NCBI GenBank assembly: GCA_910574285.1
Contig: CAJTAL010000012.1
Coordinates: forward strand, 1 to 64,000
Origin: Lachnospiraceae bacterium
GTDB lineage: Bacteria > Bacillota > Clostridia > Lachnospirales > Lachnospiraceae
Length of the DNA stretch: 64,000 bases
Reading direction: 5' to 3'
In this document: positions 34,093 through 44,032 of the stretch, piece by piece
How positions within the stretch are numbered: position 1 is the stretch's first letter
How the letters are laid out: every line of letters begins with the position of its first letter
Made by a program: the position numbers and the translations under genes
Notes under the pieces: generated by a model
Told to the model about the DNA's origin: nothing
The model's input: the letters and a program-made list of their open reading frames with translations, nothing else
Database searches by the model: none

Positions 34093-34173
34093 TATCGGTC
34101 TCCTTCCTTCTGTAAAACGTCTTACATCTAATATAACTGTTATTTGCTCAAAAAGGATTTATTATCACAAAAA

Positions 34174-34206
34174 AACGCTGCGGGACATTCATAGTCACAC
34201 AGCGTT
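34174..34206 (-). terminator. Terminator of the alanine symporter gene
   Basis: On the minus strand AACGCTG pairs with CAGCGTT (with partial extension inside the loop) and TTTTTTT follows. Confidence 0.8.
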
Positions 34207-34252
34207 TCTCTCTCTTTATTCAATTTTTACGATTGGATCTGTTACAGTTCCA

Positions 34253-35617
34253 CTATTTTTTACGATTCTTAAAGTAATCGTCATGTACCTGCTTAATCAC
34301 TCCGCTCAATGCGAACAATGCAAGAATGTTCGGGATAACCATCAAGGAGTTGAAGGTATCCTGCATAGTCCATACAAGCTCTACCTCTGCCAGTGAGCCA
34401 AGGAATACACATACTGCAACGATTACGGAATAAATCTTAACAGCCTTTGATCCGAACAGGTATTTGATATTCGCCTGACCGAAGAAATACCATCCAAGGA
34501 TCGTAGAGAATGCGAAGAAGAACATACAGATCGCAATGAAGACGTCTCCTCCCTTTCCATACAGCGTAGAAAACGCGTACTGGCTGAGGGCCGCACCTGT
34601 CTCGCCTGTAGGAATGGAATGTGTCATAATGATTACGAGAGCCGTAAGATTCAGGATAACGAATGTATCGATAAATACACCGATCATAGCAACGAATCCC
34701 TGCTCTACCGGATGGTTAACCTTAGCAACCGCATGTGCGTGAGGTGTGGAACCCATACCAGCTTCATTGGAGAACAATCCACGTGCAACACCCTTGGTAA
34801 GGGCAAGCTTAATTGTCGCACCTGCAGCGCCGCCGACGATAGAAGAAGGTGCGAATGCTCCTACAACGATCGCATGAATCGCATACGGGAACTCCTTAAT
34901 GTTCACGATAATAACGATCAAAGAACCTACTATGTAGAAAGCTGCCATAATCGGAACGATCAACTCCGTGATCTTCGCGATACGTCCGGTACCGCCTAAG
35001 AATACGAACAGTGCGAGAACTGCAAGGATGATACCCATGATCCACTGCGGTACTCCAAACGCGGTATTGAATGCTGCTGCGATGGAGTTGGACTGTACTG
35101 CATTACCCATGAATCCAAGTGCCAGTGTAATAAGAACGGCAAAGATACCTGCCAGTAGCTTACCGAAAGTGCCGGAAAATGCTGCCCGGATATAATATAC
35201 AGGACCGCCTGTCACTTCTCCGTCGTCGCCGACTTTCTTATACTTCTGCGCCATGATCGCCTCGGCATAGATCGTAGCCATTCCAAGGAAAGCCGCGATC
35301 CACATCCAGAAGATCGCTCCGGGACCGCCGATTGCAAGAGCCGTAGCTGCTCCGGCGATATTACCGGTACCTACCTGAGCCGCGATCGCTGTCGCAAGAG
35401 CCTGAAAAGAAGACATACCGTCCGCTCCGGCCTTATCACCGCTTTTCTTGAACATCCCGCCAAAGGTTCTTCTCATTCCTTCTCCGAAACCCTTCACCTG
35501 GATAAATCCAAGCTTTACGGTAAACCAGATACCGCCGCCAAGAAGCGCAACGATCAGAATGTAGTTTGACAGATAACTGCCTAATGTTGAGAAAATATTA
35601 TTCAACATTGCTTCCAT
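34253..35617 (-). CDS. Sodium:alanine symporter family protein
   Basis: A 454-aa amino acid carrier of the AgcS/AlsT family (alanine or glycine with sodium). It has about ten membrane segments and the family stretches AAQVGTGNIAGAATALAIGG at about 78-97, GGPVYYIR at about 136, and KGVARGLFSNEAGMGSTPHA near 275. The latter two belong to the substrate and sodium sites. It is a single gene with its own terminator; the 170 nt upstream are extremely AT-rich with a short TAGA repeat (35638-35652) and no riboswitch I can recognise. Confidence 0.95.
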   Translation of the reverse strand: MEAMLNNIFSTLGSYLSNYILIVALLGGGIWFTVKLGFIQVKGFGEGMRRTFGGMFKKSGDKAGADGMSSFQALATAIAAQVGTGNIAGAATALAIGGPGAIFWMWIAAFLGMATIYAEAIMAQKYKKVGDDGEVTGGPVYYIRAAFSGTFGKLLAGIFAVLITLALGFMGNAVQSNSIAAAFNTAFGVPQWIMGIILAVLALFVFLGGTGRIAKITELIVPIMAAFYIVGSLIVIIVNIKEFPYAIHAIVVGAFAPSSIVGGAAGATIKLALTKGVARGLFSNEAGMGSTPHAHAVAKVNHPVEQGFVAMIGVFIDTFVILNLTALVIIMTHSIPTGETGAALSQYAFSTLYGKGGDVFIAICMFFFAFSTILGWYFFGQANIKYLFGSKAVKIYSVIVAVCVFLGSLAEVELVWTMQDTFNSLMVIPNILALFALSGVIKQVHDDYFKNRKK

Positions 35618-35791
35618 ACTAAATTCCCCCTTTTGTATAGATAGATAGATAAATTGAATAGAAATTATTCATCTTCTCTATCATAACATTAAAAAGGAAT
35701 TTATTCAATATATTGTTTCTTTATTTATTTTTTTTATTTTTTCACCTATAATTAATATTTGTTTAATTATTGTTTATAATTTTGTAACATA

Positions 35792-37180
35792 TTAAGACAA
35801 TTCATCATAAAACGTATATCCGCATCTTCCCGTTTCTTTCGTATGGTACAATGCCTGATCCGCCTGGTTGAACAGTTCGTCATGGAAACCGTCCGTTGAG
35901 AACGCTATGCCCACACTCAGGGAATACCTGGGGAAGTCTCCCTGGGGATGCTGTAAGATCTCATTGATCGAATCAATCTTGTCACGGATGATCTGTTTGT
36001 GCTCTACAGTCATCTTCTCCATAACAATTGCAAATTCATCCCCGCCGATCCGCAGAACATAGTCCGCGCTTCTGAATTTTTCATCCAGAAGATCTGCGAC
36101 CTTAATAAGCGCCTTGTCACCTTTATCGTGTCCATAATTATCATTAATCTCTTTAAACACATCCACATCCAGAAGCAGGAATGCAAGCTTCTTTTCCGTA
36201 TCATGGAGACGCCCCTTCAACTGTTCGAAGAACTGTCTGTTCAAAAGACCGGTAATGGCATCTCTTTCCGCCTTCTTGCGGAGTATATTCTGCTGCTCTA
36301 AGGTCATCTCGTACACACTGTTATAGGTGGCCGCAAGATATTTGAATTCGTAAGCGCCTGTAATCTCCAGGAAATTATTGTTCTTGATACAATTTACGTA
36401 GATTCGGATCGGTCTTAAGATCAGAACAGCTATCATAATGTAAGAAAAGATTACCAGCATCACGATCAGCACCGTGTAGACACACTGATAAGTCAGCGCA
36501 TTCTTCATCGCCGTCTCGCTTGCTTTCTGCTCTTTCTCACAGATCTCCACCACATGCTTCGTGACGCTTGACATCCGCTCCTCTATCTGCTGTCTCATAT
36601 CCCGGTAAACCTTCCCGAATACCAGTTCCATAGCGGCTTCTGATTTCTCTTCGTCCGTGAAGGACAACTCCTCTTCTGACAAAGGATATTCCCTGACCTC
36701 TGGCGGCAGATTCTGCTCTCCGTCCGCAGACAGCGCCGCCAGCTTCATGGAATGAATCTCCAGCTCCATAAGCTCATTCGATAATTCCATAGCCTCCTCG
36801 GACGCTCTCAGATCATCCTCCTCATTCTTCCCGCTAAGGTGCTCCTTCAGCACCTCCAGCGCTTTATCCCTTCTTCTCGTCTCTTCTACTTCCGTAAAAT
36901 ATGCCTCTGCATATTTATAATCTTTTGTTACAGCATACAAACGCGCCTGATCGGTCAGATAATTTGAACCGAGAAACAGCTCCTTCGCCTGCTCCTGCAC
37001 CAAAACATACTTTTGTGTCATATCCGCCAGCTCCCGGTGATGCCTCATCACCTGGACGATCCCGTTCCCGATCAGAATTGATACTATCAACGTAGCAGCA
37101 ACCATCCAAAGGCTGAGCGACTGAATCTTCAGGCCTCTTAATGTACCGGTATTTTCATCCGTCGCCGTATACTTATCCAC
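35792..37180 (-). CDS. Membrane-bound diguanylate cyclase (GGDEF)
   Basis: A 462-aa enzyme that would make cyclic di-GMP from two GTP. A membrane segment at about 20-43 and another at about 230-252 frame an outside sensor domain that is mostly helical. The C-terminal domain has the exact active site GGDEF (379-383) and, five residues before it, the product-inhibition site RSAD (370-373). No EAL or HD-GYP domain is present. The GTG at 37180 has GGAGG 8 nt upstream; the frame's first GTG at 37195 has none. Confidence 0.92.
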   Translation of the reverse strand: MDKYTATDENTGTLRGLKIQSLSLWMVAATLIVSILIGNGIVQVMRHHRELADMTQKYVLVQEQAKELFLGSNYLTDQARLYAVTKDYKYAEAYFTEVEETRRRDKALEVLKEHLSGKNEEDDLRASEEAMELSNELMELEIHSMKLAALSADGEQNLPPEVREYPLSEEELSFTDEEKSEAAMELVFGKVYRDMRQQIEERMSSVTKHVVEICEKEQKASETAMKNALTYQCVYTVLIVMLVIFSYIMIAVLILRPIRIYVNCIKNNNFLEITGAYEFKYLAATYNSVYEMTLEQQNILRKKAERDAITGLLNRQFFEQLKGRLHDTEKKLAFLLLDVDVFKEINDNYGHDKGDKALIKVADLLDEKFRSADYVLRIGGDEFAIVMEKMTVEHKQIIRDKIDSINEILQHPQGDFPRYSLSVGIAFSTDGFHDELFNQADQALYHTKETGRCGYTFYDELS

Positions 37181-37361
37181 ATCTCTCTCCTCCACTCGTC
37201 TTCTATGTACTATCGGGATCTCTTTGTGCCTGATTTATTTCATTAACATAAATTAATTGGATTATACCAGTCTACCACAGCCCGAAATTTTCCACAAGAA
37301 GAATTTTCACCGGATCAACCGGATCAATTCAAAAAAAAGCTTTTCCGGCAAAACACAATAA

Positions 37362-37388
37362 GGAACACTTCTTTACCAGGAAGTGTCC
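37362..37388 (-). terminator. Probable terminator of the zinc-ribbon protein gene
   Basis: An imperfect 10-bp stem (GGACACTTCC with GGAAGTGTTCC-like arm) lies 44 nt past the stop of the gene. No uridine run follows directly; a TTTTTTTT tract lies about 25 nt further on. Confidence 0.45.
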
Positions 37389-37431
37389 CTTCTCCGAGTC
37401 CGGCTTTTCATTCTCAGTCCTGCCGAAACAA

Positions 37432-37896
37432 TTATTTTAATAAGACAAATATGATCAGCGCTGCCACGATTACGATTGCGATGCCAAGAATAATGAGCGG
37501 TATCTTTGACATCTTCTCTTCATCGTCATACCCATAATCGTCATCATCATCTTCTTCATCATTATAATCATCTTCATAATCATCATCGTAGTCGTCGTCG
37601 TAATCATCTTCGATCTCTTCTCTGCGCTTCGTCGTCTTCGTCTTTTTCTTCTTTCCCTTTCCATCGCCTACTGCAAGCATCTCATCATAAGCCTTGCGCA
37701 TCTCTGCTTCACGCTTTTTACGGACGTTCTTCGGTGGTATATTGGAATATTTCTGTTCTTCCTGTTCCTCATCGTCTTCTTTTTCCGCTGTCTTCTTCTG
37801 GGGAACTTTGAACTTCTTCTTACAATTATAGCACAAGAGATAATTCGGATCTTTCTTGCCGGGTGTTAATTCCTGACCGCATATTGGACATTTCAT
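37432..37896 (-). CDS. Tail-anchored acidic protein with N-terminal zinc ribbon
   Basis: A 154-aa protein I cannot assign to a family. Residues 3-6 (CPIC) and 22-25 (CYNC) form a zinc ribbon. A lysine-rich middle follows, then at about 95-127 an extreme run of Asp, Glu and Tyr with DDYDDDY periodicity. Last is one membrane segment (IPLIILGIAIVIVAALIIFVLL) with a single lysine after it. No signal peptide is present, so it should be a tail-anchored protein facing the cytoplasm. AGGAGG precedes the ATG by 11 nt. Neighbours are unrelated (MATE exporter, diguanylate cyclase). Confidence 0.75.
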   Translation of the reverse strand: MKCPICGQELTPGKKDPNYLLCYNCKKKFKVPQKKTAEKEDDEEQEEQKYSNIPPKNVRKKREAEMRKAYDEMLAVGDGKGKKKKTKTTKRREEIEDDYDDDYDDDYEDDYNDEEDDDDDYGYDDEEKMSKIPLIILGIAIVIVAALIIFVLLK

Positions 37897-38060
37897 CAGA
37901 ATATGTTCCTCCTCTTAATGTAATATGATTGCGGTTGTTATTCAATTCATGATCGCAATTCCACGTATAAAGTTATTATACTATATCCGACATAAAATAG
38001 CAAAAAATATTTTCTTAATATATTGTGTTTTTCATATCATTTTTCGTATCATAGGATATC

Positions 38061-39419
38061 TTACTCAGACGGCGCCTTTTCTCTGGTCACTGCATGAAAT
38101 GCGAGTGTAAATACGATTCCCTTTGCCATAGACGACAGAGTAAGCGCCCACCAGATTCCGTCCGATTCAAGCGCCGTTCCCGACAGGACGACTGCCAGGG
38201 GTATCCTGGCGCCGGTCAGAAGAATACTGATGATACTGCAAAGCTTCGTCCGGCCCAATCCGGACAACGCCCCCACCGTCATCAGTTCGATACACATGAA
38301 TGCTTCTCCGGCTCCGAGAATACGCAGATAATTCACCGATACCCGTATCGCTTCCTCCTCATGGAAAAATATCCTGGATAACGGTTCCGGAAACAGGATA
38401 AACACCAACGTAATCAATGCTCCCCAGACCGCAAGTGTAAAGAAGGAGATACGGTATCCTTTGCGCACCCGTTCCATCTTCCCGGCGCCGTAATTCTGTG
38501 CGGCAAACGCGTTGAGCGCCGCCGCGAACCCGTCCGCCGTGTTCCAGGAAACAGCTTCCACCTGGCCTCCTACCCGCTGTACTGCCACTGCCGCCGGTCC
38601 GAATACCGAGCACATCCTGGTCAGTACCATGGAGATCATACAATACACTGTTCCCTGCAGCGCCGTAGGAACGCCGATCTTAAAGATTCCTTTATAGTAT
38701 TTCCACTCCGCCCTTCTCAGGAAATGTATCTCTCTTAGAATATTATCCGGCCGTTTCACACATCCGACGATCAGGACCAACATAACGATAAACTGCGCCG
38801 TCACCGTGGCAGACGCCGCTCCTACTACTTCAAGCCGCGGAAACGGGCCGATCCCCAGAATCAGGACAGGATCCAGAATCATATTAATCACAAGCCCTAT
38901 GAAGTTCGCCCAAAGCGGCGTCTTAGAATCTCCCTGCGCCGTATATAAGCCCGTCAGGACTACCGACAGATATGGGAAAAGAATCATACCGCAGGTTATC
39001 CTTGTATAGACTACGGCGCTCTCCACCGTCTCTGCGTCCTGAAGCCGGAACAGCGCCACCAGACCTCTCGTACAGGTCAGGCACACCAAGGCAAATAAAA
39101 TCCCAAATACTACGACCAACTGAAGCGAAGCCCTGGCATACTCTCTCGCGTCATCCTTTTTTCCGCGGCCAAGATACTGTGCTGCCAGCACCTGTCCGCC
39201 CATCCTGGCCAGCGAAGCCAGCCCTTGCGAAAGCCACACATACATTCCGCCCACACCGACTCCTGCAACGACTTTTGCCCCCAGCATACCAATCCAGGCC
39301 ATATCCGTGATACTATACACCGTGTTTAAAAAGGACGATGCCATAATGGGCATCGCCAACGTCACTAATGATTTTAATATCGGTCCTTCAATCAAATTGA
39401 CTTGTCTGCTCTTTTGCAT
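38061..39419 (-). CDS. MATE family efflux protein
   Basis: A 452-aa exporter with twelve membrane segments in two similar halves. The first half begins with MPIMASSFLNTVYSITDMAW, and GLYTAQGDSKTP at about 160 is the loop typical of the DinF/NorM branch; the second half starts near 240 with GVPTALQG. It would use a sodium or proton gradient to expel cationic compounds or metabolites. Single gene; no regulator adjoins it. Confidence 0.93.
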   Translation of the reverse strand: MQKSRQVNLIEGPILKSLVTLAMPIMASSFLNTVYSITDMAWIGMLGAKVVAGVGVGGMYVWLSQGLASLARMGGQVLAAQYLGRGKKDDAREYARASLQLVVVFGILFALVCLTCTRGLVALFRLQDAETVESAVVYTRITCGMILFPYLSVVLTGLYTAQGDSKTPLWANFIGLVINMILDPVLILGIGPFPRLEVVGAASATVTAQFIVMLVLIVGCVKRPDNILREIHFLRRAEWKYYKGIFKIGVPTALQGTVYCMISMVLTRMCSVFGPAAVAVQRVGGQVEAVSWNTADGFAAALNAFAAQNYGAGKMERVRKGYRISFFTLAVWGALITLVFILFPEPLSRIFFHEEEAIRVSVNYLRILGAGEAFMCIELMTVGALSGLGRTKLCSIISILLTGARIPLAVVLSGTALESDGIWWALTLSSMAKGIVFTLAFHAVTREKAPSE

Positions 39420-39490
39420 CTTCCCACCCCTCTTCTCTTTCTTAGTCTTATTTCCCGGCGGATTAAGGCATACCTCTGGATATCAATTAC

Positions 39491-39540
39491 GCAGGAAAAA
39501 TCCCATAAACTACTAAGCTTATGGGATTCGCCCTGCTTTT
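39491..39540 (-). terminator. Terminator of the HtrA gene
   Basis: AATCCCATAA (39499-39508) pairs with TTATGGGATT (39519-39528), extended by an outer GCAGG/CCTGC stem. On the minus strand ATTTTT follows the inner stem; on the plus strand TTTTTT follows the outer one. It lies 60 nt past the HtrA stop. Confidence 0.75.
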
Positions 39541-39591
39541 TTGTCCGCATCTATGATTAAATCATTTCTCACACTTATGCCGGCGTACTGA

Positions 39592-40851
39592 TTAATTTGA
39601 ACCGCTTACCAGAACCACTTCTATATCCTGACTCTTATATTCGCCGTCGTTTCCCGGCACCTGTACAGTCACCGTCACTTTCTCGCCGATCTTATAATAC
39701 TGAAGCTGCTCCTGAAGGGATTCCATACCGGTAACACTGATTCCGTTCAGCGCGGTGATTACAGAACCTTTCGCGATTCCCGCGCGGTCGGCTCCGCCGC
39801 TCTGGAAAATCTCCGTAATATACACGCCTGTCGGCATATTATACATCTGGGAGATATCCTGTGAGACATCCTCTCCGCGGATACCAAGATATCCTCTCTC
39901 GTTCTCCGCTACCTTCGTCCGCGTCTCCCGGTTCATCAGAGTCTCTATCGTCTCTCTCGCCTCTGAGACAGGAATCGCATAACCCATGCCTTCTACCGCA
40001 TTCATCGCCGCTTTCGCGGTATTAATCCCGATGACTTCTCCCTTCGCATTCAGCAGCGCCCCGCCGCTGTTTCCCGGATTGATCGCCGCGTCTGTCTGGA
40101 TTAAGCTGCTGTCTATCCCGTCGATACTCCTTCCTGTAGCAGAGATGATTCCTCTGGTAACAGACTGGCCGTATCCAAGAGCATTTCCGATTGCGATGGC
40201 TTCTTCACCCACCTGTATCTGCTCGGAATCTCCTAATGTCGCCACAGCGACCTTCTCCATCGTACTGCTTTTGATCTTGTCAAGCTGTACCGCTATGATT
40301 GCCAGGTCCTTACCGGCATCCGTACCCTTTACATTTGCCTCTACGCTCTCTTCATCGATAAAGGAAACCGTAAGAGTATCGCTGCCTTCCACTACATGAT
40401 TATTCGTCACGATCAAAAGTTCCGTATCATTCTGTCCGATGATGATTCCTGATCCGGCGCTCTGGCTCTCTCTCTCCTGGACACCTCCAAAGAAGCTCTG
40501 TACCTGCTGAACGCTCATATTCGTGATAGAAACTACCGACGGCATAGCGTTGCCCGCAATATCTGCTACATCTGATTTTACCGTACTGTCTGAGGAAGTA
40601 GTCAGCTTGGCATTTCCCACAGACTCCGTCTTATTCGTATCCTTCTGCACGCTCCCGCTGCCTAAGAACCTTGCGGCTATAATATTGCTGGTCTGGAATG
40701 CCGCGCTTGCCGTGACTCCGAATATAAGCCCCAGGCATACTGTCTTCACCCACTTCGGTACGCCGCTCTTCTTACGCGGCGTCCTATGTCCCTGATTATT
40801 CTGCTGATTCGCGTCCTGTCCCGGTGTATAATAATTATATTGATGATCCAT
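39592..40851 (-). CDS. HtrA/DegP-like serine protease with PDZ domain
   Basis: A 419-aa membrane-anchored protease of the S1C family that degrades misfolded proteins outside the membrane. The N-terminal 34 residues are polar and Gln/Asn-rich, then a membrane anchor at about 35-55. The triad is His152 (NNHVVEG), Asp182 (GKDLAI) and Ser262 (PGNSGGAL), and one PDZ domain fills about 325-415. Start at the ATG at 40851, 8 nt after AAAGGAG. No two-component gene adjoins it, unlike in some relatives. Confidence 0.94.
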   Translation of the reverse strand: MDHQYNYYTPGQDANQQNNQGHRTPRKKSGVPKWVKTVCLGLIFGVTASAAFQTSNIIAARFLGSGSVQKDTNKTESVGNAKLTTSSDSTVKSDVADIAGNAMPSVVSITNMSVQQVQSFFGGVQERESQSAGSGIIIGQNDTELLIVTNNHVVEGSDTLTVSFIDEESVEANVKGTDAGKDLAIIAVQLDKIKSSTMEKVAVATLGDSEQIQVGEEAIAIGNALGYGQSVTRGIISATGRSIDGIDSSLIQTDAAINPGNSGGALLNAKGEVIGINTAKAAMNAVEGMGYAIPVSEARETIETLMNRETRTKVAENERGYLGIRGEDVSQDISQMYNMPTGVYITEIFQSGGADRAGIAKGSVITALNGISVTGMESLQEQLQYYKIGEKVTVTVQVPGNDGEYKSQDIEVVLVSGSN

Positions 40852-40954
40852 AACTGCAACTCCTTTCATCTCTTCCTTTTTATCTTGTTTCTGATTAGAA
40901 GTTTACTGCTGAATTGTGTTTAAACTGTGACAGAACCGTGATAAAATCTTTAAA

Positions 40955-42106
40955 TCAAAAAATTTTCAGCTCAGCCCGGATTTTTACTTCCTCACCTTTC
41001 AGGGAACCTTGCACCATCTCTGGTTTTCCGCCGCCCCTGCCTTTAAATGCTTCGTTGATCTTCTTGCATAACGGACGCACATCCGTCTCTTTACTTCCGA
41101 TTACATACCGGTATCCGGCCTCTTCTGTTCCCGCAAAGACAGCGCAGACCTTCGCGCCTCTATTAAGCAGAAGGTTCATCATCTCTCTCGGAGCGTTACC
41201 TTCCAGCTCCGAATCAAATACAACCGTCATATCCCCTTCCACCGGAATCTCTTCCGCCTGATACGCCAGCATCTTCTGCCGCAGAGAAGCAATCTTTCCT
41301 TTCATGCTTCCCAGTTCGTCTTTTAAATGAGAAACCGCGTCCGCAACCTCATACTCCTTCGCACTGAGAAGCGCAGAGATTGCCTTGGTATTCTCATCCT
41401 TGATCTCGTAATCAGTCAGCGCCCGATAACCGCAGAGCATCGTGATACGCTCTCCGCCTTTATAATTAATCATATTCACCAATTTAATAAGGCCGATCTC
41501 CCCGGTTGCCGCCAGATGAGGGGCGCAGCAGGCGCATACGTCATATCCCGGTATGGTGATAATCCGCACCTGTCCTTCAATCTCGATCTTACTCCGATAT
41601 TCCATCGCCGACAGTACTTCTCTGGACGGATACGTGATCTCCACATTTAGATTCTGAAATACTGCCTTGTTGGCCTCCAGTTCGATCTCTTTCAGCTCTT
41701 CCCGGGTGATGGGACCGTTAAAGTCCATGGTACAGTAATCACTTCCCAGGTGAAAGCCTACATTATCATAACCGAACTTCTTATGGATAATTCCCGATAT
41801 AATATGCTCTCCTGTATGCTGCTGCATCCGCTCAAACCTGATATCCCAGTCAATCTTTCCCTGCACGGACGTCCCTGCCTCAAGAGGCGCCGTCACCGTA
41901 TGGCAGATGATACCGTCTTTCTCCTGTACGTCCAAGACCTCTGCCCCGCCGAGCCGCCCCGGGTCTGCATACTGCCCTCCCCCTTCCGGGAAAAATGCAG
42001 TCTGATCCAGTACGACCTGATATTTCTCTCCTGTCTGTTCACAGGAGATCACCCTGGCGTCAAATTCTCTCATGTATCCATCCTGATAGAATAATTTCTC
42101 CGTCAT
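40955..42106 (-). CDS. Alanyl-tRNA editing protein, AlaX-like with DHHA1 domain
   Basis: A 383-aa protein that would remove wrongly attached amino acids from tRNA-Ala. The N-terminal part is a threonyl/alanyl-tRNA synthetase second additional domain with the zinc-binding HTGEH (97-101) and CxxxH (193-197). The C-terminal part is a DHHA1 domain ending GRGGGKPEMVQGS. There is no synthetase catalytic domain, so it is a stand-alone editor of the long AlaX type. It starts 20 nt after argS and is surely co-transcribed with it. Confidence 0.92.
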   Translation of the reverse strand: MTEKLFYQDGYMREFDARVISCEQTGEKYQVVLDQTAFFPEGGGQYADPGRLGGAEVLDVQEKDGIICHTVTAPLEAGTSVQGKIDWDIRFERMQQHTGEHIISGIIHKKFGYDNVGFHLGSDYCTMDFNGPITREELKEIELEANKAVFQNLNVEITYPSREVLSAMEYRSKIEIEGQVRIITIPGYDVCACCAPHLAATGEIGLIKLVNMINYKGGERITMLCGYRALTDYEIKDENTKAISALLSAKEYEVADAVSHLKDELGSMKGKIASLRQKMLAYQAEEIPVEGDMTVVFDSELEGNAPREMMNLLLNRGAKVCAVFAGTEEAGYRYVIGSKETDVRPLCKKINEAFKGRGGGKPEMVQGSLKGEEVKIRAELKIF

Positions 42107-42126
42107 CTTTCTCTCCCTGCCGTTCC

Positions 42127-43893
42127 TTACATTCTCTCGGGCGCCTCAAATCCCAACATATCGATGCATGTCTCAAGCACCCGTCTGGCAAGCATAAGCA
42201 GCGCGATATAGCTCCTCTGCCTTGTCTCGTCCTCTTCCGCGAGAATCTTCGTCTCATGGTAGAACCGGTTGAAAGCATTCGCGAGATCGTAGATAAACGC
42301 ACATATCTTATGCGGCGCCAACTCCTCAAACGCCGTCTCCGCTACTTCATTGTATTTGATAATCTCCAGCATCAGCGCCTTCTCACTCTCATTATGCGCG
42401 CTCTCTATCTTAAGATCTTCAAGCGTCCTGCCCCCTGCCTGATACTTATTCAGGATTGACTTGATCCTGACGATTGTATACAGAATATACGGTCCCGTAT
42501 TTCCTTCAAATGAAGTAAACCGGTCTACGTCAAATACATAGTCCTTTGACGCCTGATTAGACAAATCACCGTATTTGATCGCGGACAGCCCGACGATCTT
42601 CGCCGTCTCCTTCGCCTCTTCCTCGGCTACTGTACGATTCTGCGCAATCTTCTTGTACATCTCTTCCTCGATCTCTGCGATCAGATTCTCCAGACGCATT
42701 ACGCCGCCTTCTCTTGTCTTAAAAGGTTTGCCGTCCCTGCCGTTCATCGTTCCGAAGCCTAAAAACCTGAGATCCGTCTCCTCCGGAACGATCCCTGTCT
42801 TCTTCGCTGCCCGGAATACCTGCAGAAAATGCAGATCCTGCCGCTTGTCCGCAACGTAGATGATCCTGTCCGGTCTGTAATCCTGTTCTCTCTGTATCAG
42901 CGTAGCAAGATCCGTCGTTCCGTACAAAGAAGCGCCGTCCGACTTCTGGATCATACACGGAGGGATCTCCTTGGTGTCCGTCTCTTCCTGCACATCGATC
43001 ACCAGCGCTCCCTCGTCGATATGGGCATAACCGTCCCTCTTCATCCATTCAAGCATATCCGGAATATAGGCCTGCGCATCCGCTTCCCCTTTCCAGAGAT
43101 CGAAATACACATTCAGATTCTTGTAATTCTTCTCAAGATCAGGCAGCGATACATTCATAATGTGCTTCCAGACAGCCCTGTATCCTCTGTGCCCGTTCTG
43201 GAGCAGAAAAGTGGCCTGAAGAGCCTCTTTCCGATATTCCTCGTCTTCTTTTGCCTTACCGCTCGCCGTCGGATAGATCTCTTCCAGCTCACCTATGGTA
43301 AACGGAGCCTCCTTCGGATATTCTCCCTGACAATCCTCCGCAAAATACGGCAGCTCAGGCTTACGGGTCCGAAGTTCCGTAATAATCAGCCCCATCTGAT
43401 ATCCCCAGTCGCCGAGATGGATATCTCCTGACACCTTATGTCCCATCTTCCTTGCAATCCTCTTGATGCTTTCACCGATGATGGCAGATCGGAGATGTCC
43501 GACATGAAGAGGCTTCGCTACATTCGGGCCGCCGTAATCTATAACGATGGTCTGTGGTTCTTCTGCCGTCTCAAGTCCAAGATTCTCATCCCCGTACATC
43601 TGATTCAGATAATCCGCCGTATATTCTTTTCTCAGCTTCAGATTGATGAACCCCGGCTTCACAACACTGACTTCTTCAAAACAACTGCTGTCTCCAAGCT
43701 TTTCCGCCACATCCTCTGCGATCATGAAAGGCGCTTTCTTATAGGCCTTCGCTCCCGCCAGGGCGCCGTTGCACTGATATTCACACAGATCCGGGCGGTT
43801 AGACAGGGTCACCTTCGCATAATCTTTATCATACCCTGCCTGTTCAAATGCGTCTGACAGCTCTTCCGCGATCAACTCTATGATCTTCTTCAT
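42127..43893 (-). CDS. argS: Arginyl-tRNA synthetase
   Basis: A 588-aa class I synthetase that charges tRNA-Arg. It has the N-terminal additional domain (1-100), the HIGH-box as HVGH (130-133) after GGPNVAKPLH, the conserved YVADKRQDLHF and MNGRDGKPFKTREGG region that replaces KMSK in many ArgRS, and the DALR anticodon-binding domain at the C-terminus (AFNRFYHETKIL). Start at the ATG at 43893 after AGGAGG; the open frame to 43947 is spurious. No T-box sequence is present in the leader. Confidence 0.97.
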   Translation of the reverse strand: MKKIIELIAEELSDAFEQAGYDKDYAKVTLSNRPDLCEYQCNGALAGAKAYKKAPFMIAEDVAEKLGDSSCFEEVSVVKPGFINLKLRKEYTADYLNQMYGDENLGLETAEEPQTIVIDYGGPNVAKPLHVGHLRSAIIGESIKRIARKMGHKVSGDIHLGDWGYQMGLIITELRTRKPELPYFAEDCQGEYPKEAPFTIGELEEIYPTASGKAKEDEEYRKEALQATFLLQNGHRGYRAVWKHIMNVSLPDLEKNYKNLNVYFDLWKGEADAQAYIPDMLEWMKRDGYAHIDEGALVIDVQEETDTKEIPPCMIQKSDGASLYGTTDLATLIQREQDYRPDRIIYVADKRQDLHFLQVFRAAKKTGIVPEETDLRFLGFGTMNGRDGKPFKTREGGVMRLENLIAEIEEEMYKKIAQNRTVAEEEAKETAKIVGLSAIKYGDLSNQASKDYVFDVDRFTSFEGNTGPYILYTIVRIKSILNKYQAGGRTLEDLKIESAHNESEKALMLEIIKYNEVAETAFEELAPHKICAFIYDLANAFNRFYHETKILAEEDETRQRSYIALLMLARRVLETCIDMLGFEAPERM

Positions 43894-43954
43894 CCCTAAT
43901 CTCCTCCTATAAATATAATGTCCTTTCGGACAGTCTGCCGAAATCATCTACGGA

Positions 43955-43995
43955 AAGAAGCCAGATTACCGTAATCCACAGGAATCTGACTTCTT
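43955..43995 (-). terminator. Hairpin in the argS leader/terminator of upstream gene
   Basis: AAGAAGTCAGATT pairs with AATCTGGCTTCTT (minus strand, one G-T pair) about 37 nt past the stop of the upstream membrane protein gene. TTTCC follows. It is most simply that gene's terminator; it could also sit in a transcript reading into argS. Confidence 0.55.
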
Positions 43996-44032
43996 GAACT
44001 CTCTTTTACTTTGGATATCTGTTAAGATTCAA

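Noticed and set aside
43894-44032. Possible T-box leader upstream of argS
   Set aside because: Hairpins are present, but the conserved T-box bulge sequence and specifier arrangement are not found.
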